The notes under the pieces were generated by a model that saw only the letters and a program-made list of their open reading frames with translations, was not told the origin of the DNA and did not search any database. The position numbers were made by a program, and so were the translations under genes. A DNA stretch of 64,000 bases. Source: Ifrita kowaldi (taxonomy: Eukaryota; Chordata; Aves; Passeriformes; Cinclosomatidae). Where the stretch lies: NCBI GenBank assembly GCA_013398055.1, contig VZRS01001447.1, positions 1,018,266-1,082,265 of the forward strand, written 5' to 3'. The stretch's first letter is position 1. Each line of letters starts with the position of its first letter. Of the stretch, positions 39,501-53,500 are shown piece after piece.

Positions 39501-39854
39501 CAAGAATTCAGTTATACTTCTAAATAGACTTATAGCATAAATTAAAGTCTTGATACATAAAGCAGATATCATCTATATGCCAATACTTTCCATGCAGTGA
39601 TTCTGTGATCCAGTGATCTGCATAGAAGTAAGGGCATTGCTTCAAAATATATGCTGCTTTTTCTCATACAACTGTTGACCTTTTAAAGATGTCTGCTGGA
39701 CTGTTAAAACATATTCTTGTAAAACAGAATCTGTGTACCTTTGCATACAATTAAATAAGCTAAACTCTTCTTTTTTCAAGGAGAAAAAAAAATAATTCCC
39801 AAAAATGCCCTCCCTCCCTGGTTCAAATGAGTCATATGATTTCTAGAAACATCC

Positions 39855-39925
39855 CGGTTTTATTCAATGTTCCATCTGTGTTGACTGAGGCACCAAGAGG
39901 TCAAGTGACTTCAAGGGTGGCTTTC
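39855..39925 (+). repeat. Possible ancient MIR/CORE-SINE-like patch
   Basis: The segment GACTGAGGCACCAAGAGGTC followed by AAGTGACTTCAAGGGTGGC resembles the CTGAGGCACAGAGAGGTTAAGTGACTTG part of the MIR 3' half. Only about 40 bp align by eye, so chance similarity is possible. Confidence 0.25.
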
Positions 39926-42900
39926 CCATAAAGGCAGATCCAGCAGCTGTCTAATGGAGAAAACACAAAAGCAGTATAATATTGGTTGACACTAGAGCAT
40001 TTACATAACTGCGGGCTGGGAGGAGATGGCATTTTCCCATTTCCCTGGAGCAGCTGAGTCTTTACAGAAGTTGCTAGTGAGATGACTACAAGCAGTGGGC
40101 TTTTCACTGAGCTGGCAGCAGGGGCTTTGCATTTCCTAGCACTGATCTCTGATCCCTAGGCAATGCAGTTATGTCTGTAAATATTTACCTGGCCTTGACC
40201 TACCCTCCTGATGACAAAAGAAATTTAAAATCAGTTTAAAGAAGGTTATAAACTCATCACTCCTTATAAAGTTTATAATTCACATATAAAATGGGAAAAA
40301 TCACAAGACTGTGTTACAACCTTTTGTTTAGACTTATTTTCTGTTTGATTCTTGAGAATGGGGCTAGACACAAAAAGTCAGTTATTTGCCAACACCTACT
40401 CCATGGCAGAGTCTGGGGTAAAACCTAATCACTTTAGCCTGAACAGAGGCATAATCTCTGTGTGAGTGGTAACCTGCAGAAGGTGCTGAATCAGTCTTAA
40501 GTGCTTAAGTCCTGGTTGGAGGGTTCGGGCTCATGACGGGTACAGAGAGACACCGGCAGTGCTGCTCACACAGCAGCTGCCCTTCTGCCCTGCCACAGGG
40601 CCTGCTGCTGTAACAACCTCCAATGTAGTGCAGGGCTTTCATCAACACCACTGAGCTAGCCACCTCCTGAAAGCTGGGAAAAAAACTCTTGCTCATGTAT
40701 ATTGGCCTGATTATGATTTTTTATTATGTCTACCAGTTGTGGGACACATTCTGTTGCGCAGCCAAGATGTAGCTGGGAAGCCCAGAAAATCCTCAGTAGG
40801 GACATGCTCTTGGTGCAAAGGTATCTCAAGCGTCCCTTGCAATAAACCTGGCCTTGTCAGCCAAAATATCTGATGCTATCCTGAGTTATGCAACCATTTT
40901 GAACAAAATTGGGAAGGATGAAATCAACTGTCAGTACCTCTCGCAAAGTGGACTGGTACTGTCATGCAAGTTGTCCCCTTCCTCCTCTTGCAGATGAGAC
41001 ATCACACTCAAGTTCAGCACAGCTCCCTCTGTTCCCTGGCTGAACCAGTACACTTCTGTCAACTCTGCAAAAACAAAACTTCATAATCTGTTTCAATTTC
41101 AATGGATTTCTAGAGGGATCAGGAGTGGTTTTTTGCTTCTTTTGTTTTTCTTTTTATTTTGGCCTTCAGTGCACTCCATGCCCAGGCCTCTGTCCAGCAC
41201 CAGTATCTGAGGCAGCAGCATGAGGCAAGCAAGAACTCAGACACCGATGAAAGAAATTTCCCCTTGTAAAACAAAGAGAATGATGTCAATTTATTCAATG
41301 ACAATTATACTTAGAAATTCCCATTAATTCCTGCAATTACTGGCAATATTCATAGGCATCAGTCCAAGAGTAATACTTTTGTTCTGGACAGTTTCACTTT
41401 TAAGGGTCAAGAAGGAAAAGTATTAAGCAGGACAAAGTGGATCTTTGAAGCAATGCATGAGAAAGAAACTACATTATGTTCCTTGGCTTTTCTAACACTT
41501 TTTCTCTGGCTGTTCTGAACCTATTTATATAATTAAGATAAAGAACAACTTTCTGACAAAACAAATAAATGCATCTGATTTGTTTGCTGGAAATATGTGT
41601 TTATGCAGCTATTGCCTTAGGACAAAAGTTTTTTTGGTCGATGGATGCCTCTAACAATAGGCAGTGAATAAAGACAGGGAAGAGGGAGCCCAAAAATATC
41701 TTAGGGAGCTTGTGTAGTTAAAGAGGGATGTATATAAGAAGAAAAGGACTTAAATTTTTAAAGCAGACATGGACAGAGTTTGAGGATCTGTACCCAAGAT
41801 TGCAACCTAGAAACTTCCTGATAAACTTGGTCTAAATCCCCAAATCCTTTACTCTTTAATTTTAATGTTCTTCAGGAACCTGAAACCCAACCTTTCTCTG
41901 TTTTGAAGAGTTTTTTTGTCTAATTTCTCCCCAAATTAATTAGAGAGATTTTTTTTTAATTTAAGGCTCCTGAGAGTAATAATTTCCCCAACCTCCTCTG
42001 GCAAGACCAGACTTCACAAAAAATAGTGGTGATGTTGCCTAATACTAGTTTAGAATGTTTCCCTAAGAAATGGAAGAAAAGGATTAAATTTTTCCTCAGC
42101 TTGAGGCATGCTAAATCTGTATTTTGTACCTCTCATAAAATGGCTGCATAAAAACTGCAGAAGTTTTTAGGCAAACACATTAAGGAAAAGTGAAGCCATC
42201 ATTTGTTTTTACTCATGCTAGACTGTAAAGTAACATTTTCAGTGCATATGGTCAACTATTCTAGTGAAAGACATTGGGAGGAAATACTCAGTTTTGACTC
42301 TAGTGTTTATAATATTTGGTTGAAAGATACCCACTCCTGAAACATAATGTTGGGGACAAAGGTGGTTTATGCACATTGAATATTTTACCTTAGAAAATGC
42401 AGATATATGGGATCCAAAGTTAAGATGCAGTACTTTAATGCTTTTGCTGCTCTCTCCACATGAAACAGCAATCCCTTCCTGACGTTACCAGAGCGTAAAA
42501 CCAGGAAGTTCGCTCGCCCAGAATATCCCATATCTGGTTGAGAAGTTGCTCTCCTGATATGTGGTTTTGAACTCTCCCATCCAGATGAAAGATCTAATTT
42601 ACTTCAGCTCTTAGTTTCTGTTTGTATGCTTTAGCTATGGGGTCATTTCACAGGTCATGCATACCCATTTGTCTTTCAAAGAGTACTTTCACTGCCACAT
42701 TTTTTGGTGTCTGCATCCTTTATTAGACTTAACACAGAATCTTTAACATGAAAGTCAAGTACTGTTGATGCAACTTTCCATCTGCCATTTCCCTTACCCT
42801 CTCTAACAGAGCTTTCTTGCTCTGTCTGCTAACTAGTTCTGCTTAAAATAGATCCATTAGCCTGGGCCAGGCAGATGTTTACAATGTGAGGTATTCTGAG

Positions 42901-45900
42901 CAAGTACTATACTAAAGCTGGGATTTTCACTAAATTGTTCCAGTTTAATTCATTTTATATCTGCTAAATTAATAAAGAAAATCTGGTAAGCAATATTGGA
43001 GTATTTAAATGAGCATATAAAATAGAGGATAGACACTGGAGTTAAACACCTAAAATGTTTATGAAGACATTTTATGGTATCACACATACACAGGCAGTAT
43101 GGGCATTGAGAACAAGCTTTACTAATTCTCTCCTGCATTCTATTGCTGTTTGTATCTGCAGAGGAAGCTTCCCTTCATTTACAGTTTAATATATATGAGA
43201 CTGACATAGAGTAACCAAATATTATACAAATCAACACATTTGGGGAGGTGGGGTGGGTTTGTCAAATCAGAATTTGCTTGACAATTTTTGTGATTTGACT
43301 GAAATCACTGATTAAGAGATATTCAGTGAGTAAAATTTCATAATTCCACAACCATTATTCCTTATTCTGAATGTATCTGTTTCTCAGAAGGTATAAAAAG
43401 TCAAGTTGTGTCAATTTTTAGAGATTTGGGAAATGGCTTAATTCAAAATACCGATAAGCTCAAATACTGGTGAACAGATGTGGTATTAACAGTAGTGATT
43501 GTTACAAGGCATGCAGTGTGGTAAGTCATCAGGGAAAGGGTTAAACGACATTCAAAATCAAAGTTTTATTGTTTTCTGGTCTGGTTGAATCACCATAAAT
43601 GCCTACATTTAACAGCACCAGGAGACAATGAGATCTGAGTATCAGCTGGTGTCTGCGCTTCACCTTCCATATGATGCAAACACACCCCAGAAAACATTTT
43701 AGACCATACTGCATATGGAGAGCCAGAAGTGACATGGGGTTCCAATTATAGTAAAATGAACCATATGTCTAATTAAATATATATGTTTTCTATTGATCTC
43801 CACACTAATTGCTGAAAACAGATGCACATGTCTCATCTAAACAGCAATTAGCTATGGGTAGCCATAATCTGTGATTCTCTCCCATACATCTTTTTCTCAC
43901 CTGCTGCTCATCTCACCCGTTGTGGAAATATTTTTTTTTTAGGCTATAGGTTTCTTTTAACTTGGAATATGCATGAGTTCTCCTGCTTGTTCATACGTCA
44001 CATATAATTAGCTTTCCCTGAAAGAAATAAGCAAATATTTTAGAAAGTAGCGATATGATATTTCTCCAGTTTTATGTGAAACATCTTAAAGATTTCCTGA
44101 GGGTGGTGCTAAGCACATTGTGAAAATCACCCCTGAAAGAACTGCCAAATTAGAAATACACAGAAATGCTGCAGATGTTTGAATGGAATTAATTTTCTTG
44201 GTTATTTCTTGATGGGGAAGATTTCTATAAATTATTTCCTTTAAACTGCACAGAAGTAGGAGCAATAAAAGTTTTCAATGTGTTTCCAATTTTAGCAAAA
44301 AATACATAAAATTATCATCTAAATAAATTGCCCTTTTTTAAGAAAAGTAAAAATAGAGCAGCAATTCTTTTCATTATACTAATCTAGCAAAAGTTGTATT
44401 TCATTGCTAGACACAAAATCAACGAAAAATCCTTTTCAGAAATAAATTCCTGAAGTAAGGATGCAATTTACAAATTTTTTATTAAGTTGAAATGAACACT
44501 GAAATCATCCTGCCCAGCTGCAGTCTTAAATGCATTCAGTTCTGCAAAGAGGATTTTAACAAAGCAAATTGCATTCTGAATAGCATAGCATCTGTAGCTG
44601 CAAAACTCCAGCTTGAAGTAAAGATAACTTATGAGAGTTTTTCTGCTTTTAAACATGACTGCATATTAATGATTTGTCACATAAAGTTTTTCCCCATAAT
44701 TTTTAAAATAAACCTTGAAGGCATTATGCTGTTGAACATGCTCATTCTCTGAAAAAATTTGAAAATTTATACAGCATAAAAAAGTAAATTCTTTTGAAAG
44801 TTTTCCATTAAATCTCCAGTGAGGTCTTTTCTATGAGAAAAAGAATGCTGCTTGGAAAAATTGTCACAATGAAAGAATCCTCTTTCAGCAGACCATGAGA
44901 CAGGTTTATCAATTCTTAGTGGTGTATTTTTCCAAAGAGATTGCTCTGCATTTTTTCTGTACTGGATGGTTACACAAAAATTATTATTTTCATCATCTGC
45001 ATTGTCTCATTTTAAGTGTGCAGCTTAGGTGTGTTTCAGCAAACTGAGGAGTTTTCTTCTCCTCATAGTTAAAGGGAGAAGGGTGAAAGCTTTCAAAAGA
45101 CAGGGGGAGGAAAAGGGAGAGGGTGAGGAGTAGTAGCTGCCAGGTGCCTGAAATGGTTTAGTCACTGACGGTGTTCAACACGATGTCAACTGCAAATATC
45201 CCTAGTTGGCAATACTGAAGGTGAAATGCAGACTGAAAAGCATTTTAAGTTTATTATGAAAATATTGTGCTTGAAAAAAGTAGTTTATGAAAGCTTGTAA
45301 ATTTGCAGGTGACTTGCACCTTTGTTGAGAAGGCTCCTGACATTTCAGAAGAGATCAGAATGTCTGGGAATGATTCACAATGACTTCACTTGGTGAGTAA
45401 CCTATACAATCATGGTTTTGGCTGGTTGTAAGTTTTCCTTGTCTCTCTTTCAAAGTCCATAAGTTGTTTTCCCCAGGTTAGGCAGAGGTGAGCCACACTG
45501 GTTTAGCCCTGCTTTGAATGCAATCTTTCATGCAGCTCAGCTGCCATTGTGTCTCTGGACTTTGCTTTGGTCTGTTCCTCAGAATTAACATATTCTTAAA
45601 ACCACTGTCAGTACTGCTGAAAAAAACCAAAATCCTCCAAAAGATTCTCTCCCACTTTGCGTGGTCATTCCCCATCTATAACTAGAACTGGTTTTGAATT
45701 TTTGAAGAAGTAATGAAATCTACACACATCATTATCAGAAGTAGTCAAATACATTTCATCTGGTGTATTCATACAGGAAGACATTTGTAAAATGAGTAAG
45801 GTTGGCAGAGCTACTCATTAGTTTGCTAAACTGGATTCTTTAACATTACCTTTTTAATGGAATAAACTATTTTATTAGGTAATACATATTAATTTCACCA

Positions 45901-47947
45901 GAAGAATCTTTTATTACAGACCTGAGAGATGGAATTTGGAAAGGTTTTGTTACATTTACTTTTTAGGAAAGATTTGAGTTAAATACTGCACTTCAATTCA
46001 CATTTTTCTCCTGGAAAATTAGTTTCCTTCTTTACACTATGTAATGAATTAGGACACGTAGTTCAGAACCATTTCATTATCTTTTGCCTAACTTTCGGAG
46101 TGGAATTTCCAAAATGAAAATACATCAGATGACTTTGTTATTGTACTCTGATGAAGACTTCCTTTTCTGAAACAATCAACCCCCTTTTGCTCGGTTTAAA
46201 TTCATGGGTCATGTTGAGTAATGCCATCTGCTGACAGAAATATGGAGAAGTGAGTCACACAATGCAAAAGCGAGGGCAGGAGATAAGAAATACTCATGTT
46301 AAAGGAAGACTAATGACTGAGGAGCTTGCCTCTGTCAAGGTCTGAAGCTGATATTTATGAAAAGGATGCACGAAAACTGTAAGAATATATGTCTCATGTA
46401 TCTGCAAAATGTCTGTCTTTGAGACACTTAATATGCTTAATAGTCCTTGACAGATTTTTCTTTCAAAATTCTTCCATAAGATAAATCTTTATGATTTAGT
46501 TAAATCTGGTAGCAATTTAGGATTCAGTACTGAGTGCATCTTGTCTTACTGAGTACCACGCTGTAATCACATGTGTGAAAAATAATGTTTTTAGCTGGTT
46601 TTACATCTATTATCTTTGACTGTCCCCACCCCGTCCTTTCTTACGAAAAACTGTTAATAATTTATTGCTCAATCATTCATGAATTTTCAGAACATATGTA
46701 AAACTTTTCACCAAGTAGAATTTATATTCATACTTAGGAAAATCTCCCGAGTCCTTCCAAAGAATCGTAGCTATTAAGACTACGAATTCACTACTGATCA
46801 AAACTGCCCTTTTTCCTTATGCTAAGTGAAAATCCTGCTCAACTCTCTATTATTGGTGGTCTGCTTAAAATGCAACAGCAATAGTGTGAGAAGGATGAGG
46901 TAAAAAGCAAGTTCAGTAAAACTGAAAAGACTTTTTTTTCCCATGTCTTTATGAAAATTCTTCATCACATATGCAGAGTTTTTTAGCAGTGGTTGCCTTA
47001 TCTCTAACTAGATGTGCAGTCTTGCATAAGTCAAACAGCAGAGTTTTGGCTGATAACATCTGACCTTAAAAGAGTGGTTGGGGTTTTTATTGATTTTTCT
47101 GCCTAGACTGCATTTACGGTTGGGATGATTAATTAATGAATTTCTAGTTTCAGAGAGATTATTGCTACTTAAACTGATTAGCTAGCACAGAAGTATTTTA
47201 TGGCTTTCCAGCAATTAATCTTTATAGCTAAACTGACGCAGGAGTATCTTTTTCACTGTAGCATTTCTAGTTTGTACATGAAATAAGACAGAAACAGTAG
47301 CTGACTGCTACTCATATCAACAAAACAAAGGTACAGTTACAACAAAAATGCGGTGTAGAGAATGTCATGGGACATGCACATCATTTAGTAACAGGAAAAT
47401 ATATTAAAGGCATTGTGAGTTAAATATGGACCTCTTTGTCATATCCCATACAGATACAACTTTGTGCACATTGTGGTGTAGAGAGGATGGTCACTTGCTG
47501 CCACAAGGTACTCGTTTAGACAGTGACAAAACACTTAATTAAGCTCAAATACAGTCTCCTCAGGGTTGAGAAAAATTCCATCGATTGCTGGTAGCAACAG
47601 AGAAAAATAGTATTTTTGAGAAAAATAAGTTCTTTGGATCCTGAAAAAGAAGATGAAAAAGGAAAATGGGAAAGAGAAATTGACATTGAAATGTCGCCAG
47701 GTTTAGTTTGAATAATCATGACTTGCTGCAGTGCTGTGTTATATATACAAATTAAATGTACATTACATAACAATGCTTGTAGGAACCATGCTATACGGGA
47801 TAACATCTCTGCATTTAAGAAAAACAAAAAATTCTAAAAGGCTCTGCCCTTGGGAAACTGCCTCACACTGACCTAATTACTTTATTAAGCTTGGATTGAA
47901 TGGTTGATCCCAAAGTAGATAAAGCTGGAAGCAGGAAAACAGAAAAT

Positions 47948-47980
47948 TCTCCCTCTCTCCCTCTGTCTCTCTCTCCCTCT
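47948..47980. repeat. (CT)n-rich low-complexity tract
   Basis: CTCCCTCTCTCCCTCTGTCT and similar units over about 33 bp; a polypyrimidine simple repeat. Confidence 0.8.
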
Positions 47981-50470
47981 GGGAAGAAATGTCATTAGGA
48001 TGATGCTTTGTATCATAAAAAATTTCTTCCTCTGTGTCTCTGTTCAGGAAATTGGCCTAGGTAGCAAATGCATTACACTGTGCAGAGCTGCAACAATTCA
48101 TGAAAAAAAGAAATCACCATAATCTTCACTTTGGAGAAGGTGCTGCAAACAGGAAAAAGGTTTGTGTTTTGTGTAGGGTTTTGCTCTTCAAGCACAAGGG
48201 AAAACATGTAGAAAAAGGGAGAGTCCCCAGTGAAAACAAATTCTTTCTGTGATCACTCCAGTATCCCCAGAGTGATCTGAAATGCCTCGACAATTTTGGA
48301 TTAGCAGGAGAGCAAAGGCTGTCCTCGGCTTTCTCTCCGTGTGCCTGCAAAGTTCCCAGGGTACTCTGGGTGCAGTATGAGGGTGCACAAAGAGGGTGCA
48401 GAATGTCTTTCAAGACATTTTCCAAATTTCTTTTTAAAGATTTCTGGGAGTGCACCAAGACAAAATCGTGTCAGTGAAAAAACTTGTCTTAGCTACAAGG
48501 TTCTTCACTTTATCTCTGAATTGTTCGTGCTTCTCCTTGCAGCCATGTGACCTTGATAAGATTTCATCAGCTGTACTGGAGATCCCCTTAGTGTAAAAAA
48601 CCTGATTTTCACAGATGTTTGTAGCTAAATGAACTCCTAACCTCTGCTTTGAACTAAATCGATAGATTGCTATGATTATGGTCCCCACAAGAAGCACTTT
48701 TCTGAACTCTGTCTCTTAAATTATACAAACACAATGGTTATAGCGCTGCACTCCTAATCTTACTAACACCACAGCAACTTGGGATTCTTTTGTTTATTTA
48801 TCCTTGTTTCCTCTCTTACCTACAGTGTTGGAGTGGAAGTTGACATGCAGCCGTCTGTTTTTCATGTTTCCCAGCACACCACGTCAAAGTTTGGATATTT
48901 TATGCCACGAGAAACATTGAAGTTTCCATAATTTTTGTTCAAAAATTGAAGCTTCATGAGAAAATACAAAAAAAAAAGTTTTCACAAGAGTTGTTTCAGA
49001 ATATTCTTTTCAGAATCTCCAAACTTCATCTCAAATACTATTTTGGTTTCTGTATTGAGAGAAATATTTTAATTTCACCTCATACTATGCTACGTATCTT
49101 AGAGTCACTGCTCGCCACCCCTGAGATGTTAAAGATGACACTATATAATAGTTGAAATAGTCCATTCTATCTTTAAAACCATTAAAGACAGCTGTTATTC
49201 AGTGCTGATTGAAACATCTTATCTCGTTTTATAGATCAAAGCATATACTGTGACACAGAATGTGACATAGTGTGGCATTTGGATATTTTAAATAGATGGT
49301 CTTCAGACGTTCTCTAAGGATCTCAGATTTAAATTCCACTGGGAAGAAAATCACACAATTTTGAGGTTTTTGAGTTTGCAAAAAATTGTAGTGCTCCTTT
49401 CAGACAATGGGATCTTCCAGGGAAATGTGAAACATTTTAATGTAAGGGCTTCCTAACACCCAAACTAAAATTTTAGTGGTAGCTGGAAAGCCCAGTGAAA
49501 TAACAGCTTGTACACAGCCCTGCAGAAAGCTCTCAAATGTGGAATAAAAATGGACAGCAAAATTAAAAGAGGCTTTTTCAGTGGCTGAATTTTCATGTAG
49601 AGGCCTTTCAAATATAATCCTTGGGCTGGACAAAGCTGCCTTGACTGAATTTCCCCCATAATGGTGGTACTTTCTAAAGATTCAGGAGAATTAAATATAA
49701 TTAAGTTCTACACGTGGAGAATAAGCTTCAGTTTTGCTTCCAAGTAAAATTTACATTTGAAACACAGGCTGTATTTAGAAAAGTCCATGGGGTTAAAAAT
49801 TGGAGGAATATCAAAATACCTTCCAACTATTGCTGTGCTCGGCAACTTTTTACTATACTTAATATACCTAATAAGGACAACTCAGGGTTAAATGGACTTT
49901 AAATTACATTATTTGCATTTGTGATAGAAGTGAAAAGGAATAATACTGTATTTTAATCTTTTTATTCCGGAGTTTTCTCAGGGATCTGGTTAAGAATAAC
50001 CAGTCACCAGACTCCAGCCTGGCTGGGCGTAATATTATTGCAAGGGGCTGGTGGATGAAAATGCTCCGGAAGAATGTGAGTAAACAACCATATTAATTCA
50101 ACTTGTATAACTGTATATTCAGGATCCAGATGCTGGAGAGTGAACTATTAATGGCCGACTTGGCTTGTATATTCAATTGTATGTTGGATGTTTCATTCTC
50201 TGTACTCTGCTATCCGTTTGGACTTGAGACACAAACAAAAATGGGATGGTTATTTTAATGTAATAAATGGAGACTATGAATAACAAACATACTACAGTCT
50301 CCTGCTTCCCCACTGTTTTCCAAGAACAGAAGCCCCTGAGAGTAGGACACTTTTCCCCAGTTTTCTAATCAGCCACATTTGTGATTAGTTGAACTGTTTC
50401 CATTTGCTACCATCTATTTTTATTATCCTTGTCCCCCCACATAAGAGACAAATTCTGGGGACAGGAGGGT

Positions 50471-50526
50471 GGGGAGAGAGAAAGAGAGAGAGAGGGTGTT
50501 GAGGGCGAGAGACAGACAGACAGACA
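50471..50526. repeat. Compound (GA)n and (GACA)n microsatellite
   Basis: A GA-rich purine tract at 50471-50496 is followed by a spacer and then GACAGACAGACAGACA at 50511-50526. Confidence 0.85.
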
Positions 50527-53500
50527 AAAAAATAAACATCATATTGCAGAAATCCTGGCATCCTGACACCACAGCTTAAGCTCCAAACTAGTGCCATATC
50601 CTGAAAACAGATCTGCTCTTTTTTTACTGTGTGAGTAATTTAGCTCAATTGACAAATAAAAAGCTTTCCACTGTGGCAAGGATTAATACTTCTTTGAAGT
50701 ATGCCCGCTGTGTCCAATGTTACTTCATGAGATAAAGACAGTGTCATTGACACAAGATTTTGTGTTTCAAAAGTCAAAGAACCACTCTGAAGTCTGTTTG
50801 AAAAATATGCTTTGCAAGATTTAGCCACAGAAAGAACATTTAATTGTATTACTTCAGTACAAAAGATATTAGCCAATGCGTGCTCCAGTACTGTGTGTAG
50901 ACATGGACATTTGCAACTCCGTAACATCCCATTTACTCTTGTAGAACTGAGTAAGTTTTGGATGATCCTTGTACAACTATTTTAGTATTCTGTAAATAGC
51001 AAACATGATAAATAAACAGCTGTTTGGTTGGATACAGGTTACAATGGAGTCATTTGTACTGAAAGTCACTTTGCATTATTTCTTCTAAAACTTTACGTTC
51101 ATTTTGTGTGCAAAGTCATTTTTGGGATGAGAAGCTGTCATGATTATGTGCTTACAGAAGTTCTCCTGCCAGAGGTATGCAACAGTCATTAGAGACACTT
51201 CTGTGGGTTGGGGAGCCATCCAGCAGGGACCAATAGGTAACTCATAAAGAGAGAATAGATACATTTGCTGAGTCAATTGTCTGCTAAGAATAGTTCTCCC
51301 TGCTCTAGGAGCTTATCTCTTGCTTTGCACGTATTGCTGGTTAGGCTTGAATAATACATAAACACAAATGTCATGACCCAAAATATGATAGTGTCTGAGA
51401 AGATATCATAATGAATTTCTAGTCAAGGATCAGCATCCAAATTACCTAGGAATCACTGACGAAAATGTAGGTACATAGATAAGTAGATTATTGTTGGTTT
51501 GACTGATTGGGCACTACTACGTCAGAGTACCCAGGAGAAATTCACACAAACACCGACTGCATATATGTACAAATACCACACAGGTCTGATCATGAGGTCT
51601 TTGAGGCAGCAAACTTATTTGAGGTGGCAAAAAAATGGGATGCATAACCTGGAGGAGTTTGGGAGGGCAAGAGTAATAACTAATTATTAATTTGTCCTCA
51701 AAGATGGTCAGACACAATTGATACAATGAAAATAGTGCAATCTCATGTTGTAAGAAGCACAACACTCACTTTTGCATACAAAGAGTGCAATTCTGCCATG
51801 TTACAAGAAAAGCTAAAAGTATAAATGTAGATCTAATGAATATTTAATAGAGCTTTTACATCTAAGGAGTATTAAACTGAGGCAGATGTTGATGGGGCAT
51901 AGGGTTGTAGTGTCTGAGAGAAAAATGTTGAACCATGTTCAGCTGATCACTGTTGTAACATCATTCCTGTTTTCATTCCAGCTGCTACTATGCAGACAAT
52001 TACACAAAGTTTATTAAACAGTTTTCCAAGTCAACCCAAATTTAGTAGCATAAATGCTTTCATTTGAATTCTGTTAGCTTTCATGTGGTTCAAAGCAAAA
52101 CTTTGGGATCTGAAAAAAAGCAACAGTTCTCAAAGAGTTTCAGAAATTCAATCATGGACATCTTAATTGAGCAGTGGTACTCAATGATTCATCTCTTTTT
52201 TTCCAGAAGGTAGTGTGGGCATTGTGAAAGCTCCACCATTTAAATGAAACTAAGACAGATATCATTTCATGCCATCTTGCTTTTTTTTAAACATACTACT
52301 GTCAAAAGTCTTTGATAGTCCCACAGTCACTCCAAGCATAGCAAGGATTGCAGTGTATCAGAATACCATCAGGATTCCAGCTGGCACTTGAAGAGATCTT
52401 CTATGCAACCTTGTGCACATAACTTCAACCCACTGATTTCTTTCTTCTGACATGAGTTTCTTCATGACTGTATTTAGACTGAAGGTTCTGAAACAGGAAT
52501 TGTTTAATCATGAGGTCCTGATTTCTACTGGAACTCCAGGAATTACAGCACCCTATAGAAAAGCCTCTGCACAAAGCACAACATAGCTGATAAAAGGACC
52601 TTTTTCTGTAAAGAAAGGCAATTTAGATTTTAATATATTTAGCTTTTCATAGCATCTATTTGAAGAAATACATTACATGTAGTGTTCATGTCAGCTATTG
52701 CTCTGCCATTTTCTAAAGACAGGATAAGGAACTTGGTATGTTTTGTAAGTATGGCTTTGTCTGTACAGATCTTAGCCTTGTAATTTCAGACAAGACAACA
52801 TAGCAAGCCCTCCACACTTGTTGGAAAAATAGAAAACATTTTGTAGGTACTAAGATCACAAGGAATCATTTGTGTTATCTAAAATGTGTGATAATACAAG
52901 TCCCCAATTTTTATTCAATAATTGTTCCCAACATCGCATTTCTCTATCTCTATTGTCTGTGTCAAACTGTATTCAATAAAATACTAAGTTTATTGTTTGA
53001 AGCATGTAAAATCCTTAAACAGACATGTAGTTTTGTCTTGATGAATGAAAGATGTGGCTATTTTATCATATTTTAGGGTAACTTAATCCAGAAATGTTAT
53101 GACAGTCACAGGGGAAGGGAGAGTCTCTATTTTAAATTCAGGTTGGTCTTCTGTGTGTTTGTTTCTACTTGATGTAGCGACAGCTTTCCTAAAGTACCTC
53201 AGTGACAATGGAAATATCCTAGCTGCACCTTATTCTTTACTATAGGCATAATCCCTTGTAGTGTGCTATAGCCTAGCTGTCTAATGTACAGTTTTTATCA
53301 TGTACTGGTACTCATTATTTATTTATCTGTGCTTCTTGTATGTGAAATGCTTCAGCAAAACTCAGAATTCTGCGTCCTAAATGAGCTCTTATAGCTGACT
53401 AAAATGGAAGCCACTCTTTCTGTAAAAATTATGAGTTTGTGTTTTTTCTACATGAGTTCAAGTAACATTAGAGTCTTGTAGGGCACTTATTGACTGTCAG

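Noticed and set aside
39590..39625. CR1 terminal-repeat-like words (GTGATTCTGTGATCCAGTGAT)
   Set aside because: Only the microsatellite-like end is similar; no CR1 body precedes it.
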